In this document: positions 1 to 12,681 of the stretch, in pieces
How positions within the stretch are numbered: the stretch's first letter is position 1
How the letters are laid out: each line of letters opens with the position of its first letter
DNA from: Hofstenia miamia
Taxonomy: Eukaryota; Xenacoelomorpha; Acoela; Hofsteniidae
Assembly: GCA_900660155.1 (NCBI GenBank)
Contig: CABFPE010000155.1
Location: 1,213,050 to 1,277,049 of the forward strand
DNA length: 64,000 nucleotides
Direction of reading: 5' to 3'
The notes under the pieces: model-generated
Told to the model about the DNA's origin: nothing
The model's input: only the letters and a program-made list of their open reading frames with translations
Databases searched by the model: none
Program-made: the position numbers and the translations under genes

Positions 1-2412
1 CATTACGGATGTCTTCCAAGAGGTGTGAGGACTATGTGCCAACATTAGATACATTCCCACAATAAAAACAAGTATTAATGCAGTTAGAACAAAGATCGGA
101 AACCGCACAATCTAAAATACAGAATTTGAAAACTTTGCACATACGAATGAAGGTCCATATGCAATTCAGTTCAGATTCAGAAATACATTTACACTAAGTA
201 GAAATGTAACCGGATTCCGGATTTATAATAATATTTTATATCATTGTATTGGGTGCTGAATAAAGATGATGTGTAAGCCCGCAGTAATAATAGATTGCGT
301 TGTTTATTATTAGCGATACATCAATCGACAGTAAGTCAGTAATTGTTTTAAAATTTATAAACAACCAATTGTCTCAGAAATTAGGTCCAGAAATTAACTG
401 TTTACTAAATTTCGAACATTACTTTTCTGCTTTGGTATAAGAGTGGAATTATTTATAAAATATATTTTAGTTACTCAATTTTGCAAATGTCACCAATGTG
501 GACTACGCGACACTGATATCAAATGTAGGTCATCACGCACATAAATTGCCAATTTGATTGGATAACAATAATTGCGTTCCTCTTACGTAAGCGCAAATGC
601 TTACGCTTTATTGGTTAATGTCAACCCAAACCTGAAACAATGTCGCATATTATGTAATTTTGGACAATTCAGAGAATATGCTTCATATGATAACATACAT
701 TATTGGCGACTATCTTATAATGACACGTGTAAAAAGGAATTTCCACCTAAAATCCTCTACTATTAGTAGAGGATATTATATAATGCATTGCTTAATCTAA
801 TATAAATAACATTTTGAATACATATTAACGCTTGTAACTCATTGGTATGTTGTTAAATAGCATAAATTATTGTGCAGTTTATCTATTATGTTAGAGACAT
901 ATAAACAATATAATGGGAAAATTCGTTTTCTCGGTTATAAAATCCCCGACATTTTTGTCGGATCCGCAATTTAGAACATCTCTAAAATTACGTAATGCTT
1001 TTAAATAAACTTACAATATGCTTACCGTATACTAAGTTACAAAATTATTAAAAGCTATCTGTACGCTGCACAGTGCTATCATGGAAGATTTTACAAATTA
1101 ATACTATAGCATTAAAAATAACAGCATTGGGCTCATTGCAATGCCAACTATTTTCTTTGTTAACGTTTTTTCAAATGTCTAATGAAAGAAGGCGCAAGTA
1201 ACTCTTAACAAATTAGCATTCATATTCAGTGGCGTCCTTAACTAAAAAATTACGGCAGGCATTCCTATGCCGCCCTACCGCTTGGTTGTTCAAAACATGA
1301 AGACTACAAGATTAGTTAGGAACAAATCCATTATTGCTGACACAATTATTGAGCATATATTTAGAAATCAAATTGAATTATTTTAGGAATTTGAACCTGC
1401 ATTAAAAAACAGAAAAAATAGTACATCCACTTAAGATAAGCAAAAAGTTTTGTACGAGCTTTCTTGGTTACAATCCATGCAATAAATTCAACATATTGAA
1501 TTCATATAATGGCTTCTGATTCAGTACAAAACATGAATATATCATTTATTCTTCCCTGCATGATTTTATACACTTCAATGTTGAACAAATCGTACAACGG
1601 AACAACATTTCAATTTCAAAACTAGCAAAGAAAGCTGTTCATTTGAAATACATCAATATGGCACATGATTATATTTTTATTACATTTATTAGATATATGC
1701 AATGTAATTAAAAGTTATAATAATCTCAAATTACGATATGTATTATTAAATTTAATAATGGCAAGAGCTGTGATGCTGCCCTAAACAGTTGCGTCTTCTG
1801 CGTGTGCTGTTAATACGGTTTCTTTATATCCTACAAAAATATACTACGGAATATAAATACACTGTTACTTTTATATATCAAAAGAAACTACACAAACAAT
1901 ATTTCAATTATTTTTACTACGACCTAAAATTTGTTCAACCACTTAAAGTTAGTCAAGGACAAGGCGATTTTGTCCAGTATTAAAACCTAAAAGTGATTAA
2001 CGTTAAAAATATTAATAAATCTTTTCGTAGCATGTATCTTTCCAAATGTTCCATAAACCAATTTCATTCCAAATATAATCCAAAAGAAACATTTTATTTG
2101 CATAATTAGTTTAAATAGCATTTCAAAGTAGTTATCAAATTTACAAAACCGATGAACTTAATAGTTTCAACTCTGAACATAGTTTTATAAAGAATCAGCA
2201 GTGAATTTATGTTAGAAATGAGATTCTCATTTTGACAAAGCTTTCATTATACTTCTTATGAAAGCCCATTTAACTCTGAGACAATTCCAATTGTAAGCTA
2301 CCACTTAAAGTTCAACCATTTAAATTCAACTATATAATTTAAAAGTTGTTTCTAACAAGAGACAGCAAAATTTACTGCTTATAACTAATTTAATTGGATG
2401 AATTCGTAATAC
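1..2412. other. Adenylate cyclase intron, left edge of window
   Basis: AT-rich intron sequence downstream (minus strand) of the 2413-2700 exon. Only a hAT-type terminus, CAGTGGCGTCCTTAAC, at 1227 stands out. No further exon was recognised. Confidence 0.5.
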
Positions 2413-2700
2413 CTGATGTGAAAGAGGCACAGAGAAAACAACGGCTGCAAGAATACAGAAAAATCCGAACGTGTAGAATGAATCGTAAATACAGGCAGTG
2501 CATTTCAGTCGTTGCGACGATAGCTCTTCCTGCTGCTTGGCAAGAAAAAACCTATAATAGGCCCTTTCAATGATGGGCTCTTTAAATCGCAAGGTGACAA
2601 GCGACAGATTTTCAGTTCGGTAAATGTTGATATCACCCATTCGTTTTTGAGTAAGCGCCGCGTTGAATCCCAAGTCTTCTGTGTCTTCGATATTCTCTGT
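2413..2700 (-). CDS. ADCY9: Adenylate cyclase type 9-like, exon opening the second membrane block
   Basis: The exon has 96 codons, phase 0 at both ends, with acceptor cacttttag|ACAGAG and donor TCACATCAG|gtatta. It reads TENIEDTEDLGFNAALTQKR, then ENLSLVTLRFKEPIIERAYY, then a hydrophobic helix (FYTFGFFCILAAVVFSVPLS). The pattern NLSLxxLxFxxxxxExxYxxxF followed by a helix corresponds to human ADCY9 QFSLNFLDQELERSYRTSYQ before the first helix of the M2 block. The 3' part of the gene (remaining M2 helices, C2 domain) lies beyond the left edge. The linker between the exon at 8475 and this one may contain exons I missed. Confidence 0.85.
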
Positions 2701-3479
2701 CTAAAAGTGCAAGGTCAAAGTAGTACCCAGTGAATTATTGAACACATTTATTACTTTTAAACACCTATATGAGAGAGCTGCAATCGCAAAGTAATTATTT
2801 CATGTTAAAATAAGAAATGATTTGCAAGCATGTATAATATTAAAAATTGATTTCAGTCGCCATTGCAAGGTTAATTGGTAAAGAAGCAATTCAACTACAA
2901 TTCAATTAGACTGCGACAAAAGTGATGGACTCTTAGTAATATGAAAGACATTAGCAATGACAGCGGAAACATAAAACTAAATGTATCTTTATCAGCAAAG
3001 AATAACGAGGTTAATATCTAAGTGCATTCCCAAAAACGTATCATTTCACTTCAAGCATCGGCTGCGTACCTACGATTCGTTTGATTGAAAGTTAGACTTT
3101 ATCAACACTGGAAATCAGATCAAAATGAAATTAAGAGCAATATTTTAAACTATGAATCAATGAAATTTATTCCGCCAGATTCACGCAAAAATAAAACGAG
3201 TGCAAGCCAACATTGTCAATCACGATAATCGCAATTTTAACATTGAATCAAAATCCTTTGTCTTGTTATTGGGATTTGACGTTCATTAAGACGTTTAGCT
3301 TTATTTTTACATATCAACGAAATATTCGTCTGTAACAATTTCTTTTGTTGAATGTGTTAAAAACTAATTTCCAATAACTATCCATCACTTCAATATGTTG
3401 GTCCGAAAAGTATGAGAATTGAATTATCGAATCCGAAAGTGCAAAGAAATTAAAGCGGAGTGGATTAAAAAATTATGCA

Positions 3480-4260
3480 GCGCAATAAATTGATTGTAAA
3501 GCATATCAAACTTCTCACCAATCCCGAAGATTCAGATGAAAATAATGATGCGCTGCTATAGTCCTCCCAATATATCAGCTTAGCCCGAAAACGAACTTCA
3601 AAAGTGCTTGTTGATTTTTCACCGTTCAACTCCTCAATGTTTTTGCACGGAAGCAGATGAACTCCTTAAAAATTGATAGCATAGTGTCATCGGCAACTCC
3701 ACATAGCGATATCAAAAAACATTACTCAAATCTTACTGTTCAGAAGCCCCAGAAAATATGAAACATTAGACTCCATGCTAATGTCAAAGGTGGAAAATGT
3801 AAGCCGAAAGCTCAAGCAATACAGAAAATTCTTTGAAACTAAAGTTCTTGTTCCCTTTACGTCATGGTTTAATGCAAGCAATGATGAAATTGGATGCGTT
3901 CTCGTAAATTGAAAGAATAGACCAAGATTCTAAAAATTTGCACAGACTACTAACCCATGAGCAGTGATAGCAAACTCAAATAGTTTTCTAATGATATAAC
4001 GGGCTCATATGAGCTGGGAGCCGGCAAGACAACCCGTATTCATCGGCAGAGATGAAATTGAAAAGATGTAATGTGTAACACGATAACGTTAAATTCAAAA
4101 GGTACTGTTATTGGTGATCTCAATGCAGAAATAAAATCTCCGCGCGAATACTTTGGAATTATTAAAAAACACAATATTTCTTTCAACCACTCACAAATAA
4201 ACGATAGAATTAAGGCATCCTTTTAATCATAACGTTAACTAGTCAAGATGAACTATAGCT
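3480..4260 (+). mobile_element. Possible LTR-type retroelement fossil (RNase H-like patch)
   Basis: A plus-strand patch near 3840-3920 resembles the opening of a retroelement RNase H domain (an NAS...IG.VL pattern after a PF..W stretch), and the flanking DNA has a coding-like look. The copy is old and heavily broken. No long terminal repeats were seen. The family is uncertain; Ty3/gypsy is the likeliest. Confidence 0.25.
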
Positions 4261-7200
4261 GAGAAAGTTTGTATTTCCGGGGTTCTTTCGAAAACAAATG
4301 CATAAAGAAGTTCCTCAAACCTTCTGTGTTTTGCAGTAAAACGAGAAATTGTTTGGGATGTCGCGCACATAACATCTATTTTTACGTTTTGCATAAAAAT
4401 TTTATTTCAGCTGGAGACTGTCTGGCAAATAGTAATGTTTCGTAAAGTTCATACAACCGCAAATTGTCAATGTGTGAAAGAAATCTAATGGATGATACTT
4501 CCATAATGTACTCTCTGATAAAAAAATGGTATTATTTAAAAAATAGTATAATTTTTGAAGTTTCATTGAAAGTACTATATGCTTAGAAAAAAAATCACAA
4601 TGATATGCGTGAGGTACAGTACATACTCTTATCGGGCTTGTATACAAATCCAATGCAAGAAGTTATTTCAAATTATGGAAATTTTAGCACACTCAGACTT
4701 TATAAATAGAATTGAAAATGTAAAATTAGTGTCGGAATTAAAACACACTTTATAAGAAATTTTCTTACGTAATTCGAAGTAAATATATAATAAATTCTAT
4801 ATTTTGCAAAAGCATTAAAAATATTAAAAACAACTGCATTCCTGTAAAATAGCACTCAATATCGTAGGGAAGGATTTTAGTTAGTAATAAAATGGCACAG
4901 CTTGTAAAACGCCTTATTAGAAATGAAGTAATATTTATTATACAATATTTACTATCCATTAGTGAAATTTCTATTACCCAGTATTGTTAAGGAATCGGAT
5001 CACACATTTTAGTAGGAAAAATTAAAATAGTGGTTATATGCGAGACCTCACTATTTCAGTAAACCCGCTAAAGCTGTTTAATGTAAAATAAAATATATTT
5101 CCAGACGAAATACAAGACTTCAATGCACCTCATATATCTATATCGATCACTTTAGGATTCTTTAGCTTAAAAACATGATATATTAGATCTTTCTTAACAA
5201 GAAAAGAAGCCGCAACAATTACAATGCACTAAATTTAGTCTAGGATTGCCATATTTGGAAGTATGTAGTTCGCTTTTGTGCCGCTCTTGAATATTTACAA
5301 TTTTATGTTTGATCAAATAAAAAATTACAACAGTCTGTGGAATAATTCACTTATTAAAATGCAGGTGATACATTCATAGTTTGATGTTTAATCAGCTTCT
5401 TTCAAGCATAATCTTTGAATTCTCTAAAAATTGATGTGATTGATATGAAATCTGATTAACATCCAAACAATTACTGTCTAACAAGAATTACTAAATATAT
5501 TTAGTAATCCTAGGTTTACAACAAAGTAATACAATTATATATGTGATTGAACTGTAACCAATAAATTAGAAATAATTTTTATTTATTTTCTCATCCTAAG
5601 TTTATAAACTTTATAAATTAACTCTTCTAAAATAAATAACTTTTACAAAATCCTAAAACCATAATTTTTATTAATTGCAACTTTGCTCTCAATTGTTTTA
5701 ACAAGGCGTCTAAAATAATTTATATTAAATTGATTAATTTGCATAAGAAGCAATTAACATATTCAACAGTGGATGCATTAAAAATGCTTTGTTAAATCTG
5801 TAGAGATTTGACAGCAAGACGTTTTCCATAAGTGTAGATATTATGCCTAAATTTAATGTATGCAATTGAAAGTCATTAATGATCTGTCTCAGGTGATACT
5901 CATTTTAAATTTAGATGTTAAAATAATAAAGTAGTTTGACATTAACAAAAACCAGGAAATATGCGCTATCAGTTTAAAGGCTAAATTCCATGAGAATAAA
6001 AAAGTTCATTAAAATTATTATTATAATTTTGTACACATTATACTGATCTCACTAGATGTTTGTAAAATAATGACTACAATCGCAGGATTTGCATAAATCG
6101 TAGATATACAATGGGAATTTAATTTTAATAAATTTCTGCATTTGGACTAGAATTCTGCTGGACAATTCATTGCGATGAGTATACATATTTCAGGGGGAAG
6201 GGGGTTGGAGACATAAATGAAGAAACGAATTTCAGAATAATAATTAATTTTAGCCGAAATAATAGTCGCCGTGGGACCACAAAATTTCATGGGTCTGATA
6301 AGGGACATGACTTGGACTAAATGGGCCGGACACCAATAAAGTGTCTGTCCCGCAGAACTGTTATTTGGATAAATGTGGCAATTATTAGCGGGCTCATTTG
6401 AAACCAACACTATTAAAATGACTAACAATGACTTTCGTCTGTATCATTATGCCAATGACTAGAAAATCAAGTCACACTGAAATAAATAAATCAAACACTT
6501 AAAAACAAGCAAAATTAAATGCAACAATACATTCATATTTCCAGTGGAATGTTCAACAGTTCTAACTAACGACAATAGTTATATCATGTTTTCATAAAAG
6601 TGAGGCATGATGGGCATTAATTAGATTATGTAATAATGCTTTTTTAAATAAACAAATCTGTTAAAAATGGTGCTTTTGTTAACTATTCTAAATACTTCTT
6701 AGATGTCCCTACAAATGCCACAATAAGACAGAATATATTATAACCAGGCACTAAGAAAATTGCATTTATATTTCTTAACAACATAAAGTAGATAGGGAAA
6801 TCTCAACAACACTGACCAGCCATTTTGTGTGTGATTTCAACATCGGTAAGATATTATAATTTGAACATAAAAAAATCAAAGGCGTGGAAGCCTGTCGGCT
6901 TGCGTGTGAACGCGAGGATGTGGAAGATGGGGATGTTGATTGACGTAATCCGCCTATTCAAACCAAGAATTTGAAGCTTGGAAAGGGATACACTAGATTT
7001 TTCGGAACACAGAATGCATTGACTCGATTTATAACTGGAAAAGATGAACAGATAATTATAAAGTAATATTCTACTGCAAACATCATCAAATAGAACACGA
7101 GAGAAGTTAATAAACTGTGTATTGTGAGTTGCTTATAACCATGATAAGCAAGGGAGCTTTGATTTTATTCGACCTGGGGTTTTTCGAGCTCATCCTATCA

Positions 7201-7267
7201 AACTATAGGTTGGATTATGAGATTAAAACGAAACTTTGCACAAATAGTCTCCATATCACGCCTATCA

Positions 7268-7322
7268 ATTTGGAATGTTAAGAAATCGAATGTCATCATT
7301 ATTTTTGATGAGGTCAACAAAG
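7268..7322 (-). other. Cyclase-like fragment FVDLIKNNDDIRFLNIPN
   Basis: After a good acceptor (aaaaacttttcag|) the minus strand reads C + FVDLIKNNDDIRFLNIPN and then a stop, with no GT donor before it. FVDLIK.ND resembles the HFVDVIKED motif of the ADCY9 C1b region, and the phase would supply the conserved His from an upstream ...CA|. The lack of a donor argues against a normal internal exon. It could be an alternative terminal exon, a decayed exon or chance. Confidence 0.25.
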
Positions 7323-8474
7323 CTGAAAAGTTTTTGATTCTTTTGAAATTAATTAACTATTTGTTTTAACATCGGGAAATGATGAAATTCATTAAAATTC
7401 ATCCTTAACTCATCAAACAACATATTTGCTTATTTTAATTTTAATTACTTTTTTCACACTAAGAATAATGAGAAATTGCAGAAAATTAGAAGACTATTTT
7501 TACGTTTGAAAAACAATATCATACATATAATTAGCAGAAATTTAGAAAAAATTTATTAGAGGCAATGACCTACAATAAATGTTGGGAATAGTCTTATTAA
7601 GAAGGAACTCATTTCCCTTCCCAAGTCGAATAGGATTCAACCCGAGTCACATGATAAGATTTTAAAATAGAAAAACCGATGGCTTCACCAATCAGTACAT
7701 ACACCTGATTTTGCTAAATGTTATGGTTTGTTTGATTTAGGAATCCTTTGAATATTGACTTTAGAATATGATGTCGAGTCAATTGCTGTATCTAAAATAT
7801 GCAGCCATCAACTGCAAATCTGAGCACATGGCCTCAGATTTTCATTCAATTACATATCGGTGATATTATAGATGCGATCGAGTTAGAATCGTTGGACATC
7901 TATTTGAATAGCTTTTAAAATTGCATTAGGTATAAAACCTGAATTTGAAATAGCAAAGAGAATTTCAAAATATTTTGGGTAGCGTTGGAGTCAGCTTAGA
8001 AATGCTTTCCAAGATTGTGCGGTTCAAATATGTTAAGTAGAAGCAGATTTCAGAAGAGTTTTCTCGAGAATGCCTGTCATTCAGACTTAAAGAGAACGAG
8101 CACTACTGCGTCACTTATATACCTTTGATCAGAGTCATAAACAATTGAATTACTTTGCAAAACAAAAGTATTTTAGGGCCTGATTATAACACGTATGGTT
8201 GTACATATGAAAAGTAAAATTTCAAAACCAATATCTTATCATTTCCAAATTAAGAAAACAATAATGTGAAAGCAAGTGTGAATGTAATAAAAAATTTCCA
8301 TTTTTGTTACAACTAAACAATACACGTTCCAATCAATTCACATGGAGATAACAACATAGACAAAAATGTAAAACGATCTGGTTAATGAAAAACAGATAGC
8401 AAATATAGAAAGATACTTAACACAAATATGGAACCAAGCACAAATGGACATGTGCTTATTATTAATGGACGTAC

Positions 8475-8498
8475 CTTTGACTTACGCTTTCGTTTTCG
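8475..8498 (-). CDS. ADCY9: Candidate 24-nt microexon RKRKRKSK (C1b linker)
   Basis: A tttgtattttag| acceptor and an AAAG|gtacgt donor bracket CGAAAACGAAAGCGTAAGTC plus AAAG, eight codons in phase 0 at both ends, encoding RKRKRKSK. The preceding exon ends in phase 0, so it would join as ...TNGT-RKRKRKSK. A short basic run in the cytosolic C1b linker could bind membrane lipid or a partner, or act as an optional cassette. This is inference from splice sites and phase only. No homologous stretch is known to me in relatives. Confidence 0.45.
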
Positions 8499-9881
8499 CT
8501 AAAATACAAACATGTATTCAAAGTCTATATTAACTAAATAATTCCCAAATATTTAAAGCAGTTTGGGGAGTAAATGCTGTAAATTCACAGGAAGCTTAAT
8601 GGCTCTCCGCGCTCAGAAAAGACCTTCGCATGAAATTGCCTAAATTACGCCAAACAAGATGCTTCCACTTTGGAAAAAAACGTGAATATGTGTTTTAAGG
8701 AATAGCATTGATGTGTATCAAAATTGATATTGCAGTGTTGAGCCTTGAATTCATGCGTTATATTTCTACTAGTGTACAACTGGTGGATTATAAATATTTA
8801 ATTACGTTAGGAAATCTAGACAGACAAATCATACTGTAAATCAAAATAGGTTACTAATAGACTTAAAATGACAGGTTAATACCAATTTATTGATTTAGGA
8901 GGAAATGATTGAGAGAGGCTTAAGCGGTTTCTTTAGAAAAACTGTTATTTGGACATAAAAATCAACTTTACCCACCCGCTCCGAAAATTTATAAATTCAC
9001 AAATTTTCAAAGTAGTGATATTGAAAGGTTGGCTCAATAGACTGTTTATTAGTTTATTCAGTCATCTGTTAATCTTGAGCCCACAATAATTCCAACTGAT
9101 TGAGTACAGCTCCATTGATACGAAAGATTTGGTCAGTCGGTGTCGCTTATTCCAATTACATAAAAAACGACAAATTCAATAGTGAATTAAATGAAGTAAT
9201 AAATTTTTTAAGATGTGTTCTTCCATCAAACACAAAGTAGTGTCAGTGATTGCAGGCGAAATTGAAATTCCGAAAATTGGTCTTCATGAATTTACACCTC
9301 AATTTGAATTTTGAAATTGAATTAAATGTTGAAATCTATGAGGTGCTCTAAAGCCGAAGCTACTCCAGGTCTATTCACTACCGAAATGCAAATACTTCCT
9401 CTCAGTAAGTGCCGCACAAACAATTTCAAGATCGAAGTTTACAATAGCGCACTGCTAAGAGAATGTCTAACAAAATCCATTGCATTTAGGTCGACAAATA
9501 TTCAATAATAAAAAGTATGATACCCGCATACAGATATTTCTGAACGTATAATCCTAGTCTGTCGATAATTGTGCAGATGTCGACAGGTTGTACAAATTAG
9601 TTCGAATTCAAATACATTAGTGCCTCACACTTTTTGAGATAAGTCAATGATTGGAGCCCACGCCTGTTGTTGCTCGTTGAAGCAGAAAAAAGGCCGAACA
9701 TTGGCAAGTATATGATATATCGGAGTCAGAACTTTAAAAGTCGAATTTACTGATCCGGACAAGTATATCGCCAATTTATCGTAGGCGAAGCAATTTATAA
9801 CAAAAATGTATAAGAAACTAAGTATTAAATCAGTATATGTGGGATAACGAAAACTTAGTAGAACAACAATTGTATACATAC
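8499..9881. other. Intron between the MKTYFV exon and the RKRKRKSK microexon candidate
   Basis: AT-rich sequence of 1.4 kb. A plus-strand frame at 9326-9508 (60 codons) shows no recognisable domain. Nothing else was seen. Confidence 0.4.
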
Positions 9882-9967
9882 GGTTCCATTGGTGAGTGGA
9901 GTAGTCTCGGCAGGCTGCGAATCTTCCCCAGTTTCGACATTTCGATGAACAAAGTAAGTTTTCATCT
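9882..9967 (-). CDS. ADCY9: Adenylate cyclase type 9-like, end of C1 (MKTYFV exon)
   Basis: After cctgtttag| the frame is AG ATG AAA ACT TAC TTT GTT, giving (E)MKTYFVHRNVETGEDSQPAE and ending TTPLTNGT before |gtatgt, phase 0. MKTYFV is the last beta strand of C1 in membrane adenylate cyclases (human ADCY9 LKTYLI, fly Ac13E RTYFVV). The acidic, Ser/Thr/Pro-rich tail begins the variable C1b linker. A second possible acceptor (aaatatag|AATGCC) 13 bases upstream would give NACLEMKTYFV in the same frame. The site used here is preferred because it matches the phase of the microexon at 10074-10097. Confidence 0.75.
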
Positions 9968-10073
9968 CTAAACAGGCATTCTATATTTTTAATCGAACTT
10001 AGGAATCCAACTCTAGTCACACAAAGATCAGTAAAAGAGTGCGCAATTATATTCTACATCACATTAAGCATAC

Positions 10074-10097
10074 CGGGAGTCTTAGATTTCTCCTCAT
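10074..10097 (-). CDS. ADCY9: Candidate 24-nt microexon of the adenylate cyclase (late C1)
   Basis: A pyrimidine-rich acceptor (tttttccttcatttag|) and a donor (CCCG|gtatgc) bound only 24 nt. Read as ?AT GAG GAG AAA TCT AAG ACT CCC G, it enters at phase 1 and leaves at phase 1. The leftover G plus the AG that opens the next exon makes Glu, giving (D)EEKSKTPE-MKTYFV. From the EE pair to the TYF motif this has the same spacing as I recall for fly Ac13E (LEEGEEVFGHRTYFVV). Phase and spacing agree, but 24 nt carry too little sequence to prove homology, and the upstream exon is missing. Confidence 0.5.
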
Positions 10098-10270
10098 CTA
10101 AATGAAGGAAAAATGATACTATTAGTCAATGCTCTCCAATGCAAAGCACCAGGGTGATAACTACATGATATACACAATTTTAAAGCATGCACAAAACAAA
10201 AGGCATAATAATCAGATAATTGCAGGTATTCAAGGTCTTCTAAATTGCATCATCTTGAACTTTGAATTCA

Positions 10271-10292
10271 CCATCTGCTGAATGGAAGGAAG
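10271..10292 (-). other. Weak candidate for a further small cyclase exon
   Basis: After tttatcctacag| the minus strand reads CT TCC TTC CAT TCA GCA GAT G before gtgaat. It leaves phase 1, which would join the 10074-10097 microexon as SFHSAD-DEEKSKTP. Family members have a similar YxxED or SFLGDAYYLEE stretch here. The donor is poor and the exon would be only about 21 nt, so chance is a real alternative. Confidence 0.2.
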
Positions 10293-11431
10293 CTGTAGGA
10301 TAAAAGAGTGAGACAATTACGTCATCTATAAATATGAATTACATTAACAGTCAATTGTACTTTAACTCGAGGAAAACAAAACGACGGAAATCATTAGAAT
10401 ACAGTTGGAAGCTTATTCATAGTCCTATGCAATCGTTGCTGACAAAACAGTTAGCTACGGATTAAGATAGAACTAAGCCTCAAGGATGTAGGCTTATGGG
10501 AACCAATGCTTTGCTTCCATAGGTTTCTGAATTGACACAAATGTCAAACGCTGTAGGTTTTTATTCCAACATGTCTATATAAAGCAATAATCAATTACAA
10601 TTGATTCATTGGAGTAAACGGCATTAAAACGTACTAATGCTGAGCCACACAACAATTAGAAAAGCATTCCATTCCTAAGTTACAATAGCCAACCTTTCAA
10701 TTTAATTTAAAAATATAAATTTTTATTAACACCTATCAATATAATATATGGAATTGATATATTAATACATCAAATCGTTGCTGTGGTAGCCACGTCTAGG
10801 TTATGCAATACGGCGAATTTGATAATATTGGCAACAGATTTGTTTTCATAATTGGTACGTTTTAGCAATAAACCCATAGTCACTATGACTTGATAACTTT
10901 CTGCTTCCAGCTAAAATTTGCAGGCGGAATAATTATATCATATAGTTTTATAAATGCTTGTTTCTCATTATGATCAAACAGTTTGTTGGCTTATTTTCAG
11001 AGTGAATATACTGTAGTTATGAAAATTTTCGGAAAGGCTACAACAATAAATTTCATAGTTAATTATTCAAAATATTTTCATTTTAAGATAGCCTAGAACA
11101 ACGGGCATTAAGGCACATAATTGGCTTCTGAAACTCTTGAATATGCTTTGAAAGAGTTAAAAAATGTTATTTTAACAACCTTGTATTTTTCCATTACATT
11201 TCTAATATTGCAAAGTAAAAAACAGCTGCTGGCAAAATCCCTTTCATGATATGTAAAGTATTGAATTCGCGGGTAAATACTTACTAAAAATAGCAATAAT
11301 TGCATTCAGAAAGAAATTCTTTTGTTTATTTGATTAAAATTAAAATAAATAATAAAGATTTAGTAAGTAATTTGGTAAAATTACAAAATTACCAAGACAT
11401 TAAATAACGCAGTTGTCACTAGTCTCATATT

Positions 11432-11765
11432 AAGCTGGCGTCTCACGCTTAGTCAAAATGGGTAGTGTTTTGAATTGCTTTGTATGTCTCACGGTTGAGA
11501 AAAGCGACAATTTACTCCAGTCTCACGATTACTCAAGCAAATTTTTTTTGAAGAAAATAAAAACTTATGATAATTAAAATGGTGTCGCACGAAGGTAATT
11601 CCGTCTAACCGCGTTTATTTACGCAAAGTTGAAGAGAATTCAATGCAAAAGCAAATAGATTTCATAACAAAGCGATCGTGTGAAGCGAAAATGTACTGTA
11701 CCCAACTACAGTTGACTCAATTACTGACTGGAAAATGCCAAAAAGCATTCGTGAGACACCAGCTT
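11432..11765. mobile_element. MITE with AAGCTGGYGTCTCACG ends
   Basis: The left end reads AAGCTGGCGTCTCACGCTTA. The reverse complement of the right end reads AAGCTGGTGTCTCACGAATG. TCTCACG or a close variant recurs inside (near 11491 and 11521). The element is about 334 bp with no open frame. No clear target-site duplication was seen, so the superfamily is open. Confidence 0.7.
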
Positions 11766-11903
11766 TGCATTCCTTGATTCGAGAAACGCTACCGAAGTAT
11801 ATAGGTGACTTCATTTTTAAATAGTCATCTTGCGTTGGGTTGAAGAAGCAGTTATACCGTAAACATCTTTAAATACCATTGGAAGCAACTAGAGATAGAA
11901 ATA

Positions 11904-11952
11904 GGGCGGGTCGACACATGGGGCAAGGTAGGGCGGAGCAAGTAGGGTTGGG
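11904..11952 (+). repeat. G-run cluster, possible G-quadruplex
   Basis: Six runs of three or four G within 49 bases (GGGCGGG, GGGG, GGG, GGGTTGGG) in an otherwise AT-rich intron. The geometry permits a four-stranded G structure on the plus strand, that is, on the non-template strand of a plus-strand transcript. Confidence 0.5.
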
Positions 11953-12441
11953 TATGTGGCAAAAACACTTTTGAGTTGAGAAAAACCGAACCAAAGAACT
12001 GCCAATTTTAGAGATTGTAAAAGTAATTTCCTTACATCACAGTTGCCTACTTGATAAAATTTTCATGGACTTGGAAATTTTGAAAAATCAATTACGATGT
12101 ATTTCCAATTCTTAGCGAAATTGAATTCCATTCAATAATACGAAAAAGATCTTTTTGATCTGATTTTTCATCAATAGGCTTTGAAATAATCCTTGCATAA
12201 ATACTTTGCATAAAATATTAGCTTTATAGAGTTAAAATTTGTTATTTGGCTATTAATAATAATTTAAATATATATTGTTATTAGATTCCTATTGGTAGTT
12301 ATAGTAGAGATGGCATTTGAAAAAATGATTCTATCTTCTAGACAGTAATAATTAATAATATTTGGCAGTGGTTGTGTGATTTAGTGCTGTGAAAATTGTC
12401 ATCAAACAAATATGGGGTAATTTGGATATCGCAAGTAGTTT

Positions 12442-12681
12442 ATGACAACAAAGCGATTTTGTGGGTGGCATCGTCCATTAGTGCCTTTCTCGACAAATAT
12501 TGCTTCACGTGGAACATCCCAACAGGTTTCAGGATTTTCTCCAAAATACAAAACAGCAGAATCCAATAAACTTTCAATGGTCCATTTAAAGAAAATTTCA
12601 AAAATCCAGAGAGCTTCGGTTACTATTCAGATATGGGATGCAACTGTGTGGAAATCTTTTCTCAATGCTGTGGACATTTGA
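12442..12681 (+). pseudogene. Coding-like relic, unidentified
   Basis: A 79-codon plus-strand frame (MTTKRFCGWHRPLVPFSTNI...) with more even codon use than its surroundings, followed by AT-rich DNA. No domain was recognised. It may be a piece of a decayed transposon or a chance frame. Confidence 0.2.

Larger units (their letters stand above)
2701..8474. other. Adenylate cyclase intron(s), mostly unexplained AT-rich DNA
   Basis: Holds a possible retroelement fossil near 3480-4260 and a short cyclase-like frame at 7268-7322, described separately. A coding-like patch at 6147-6428 has no recognisable domain. No gene was recognised otherwise. Confidence 0.45.

Noticed and set aside
10486-10555. 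Minus-strand FDICVNSE after an acceptor as the missing C1 exon
   Set aside because: Wrong phase for exon 6, no WSNDV and an early stop.
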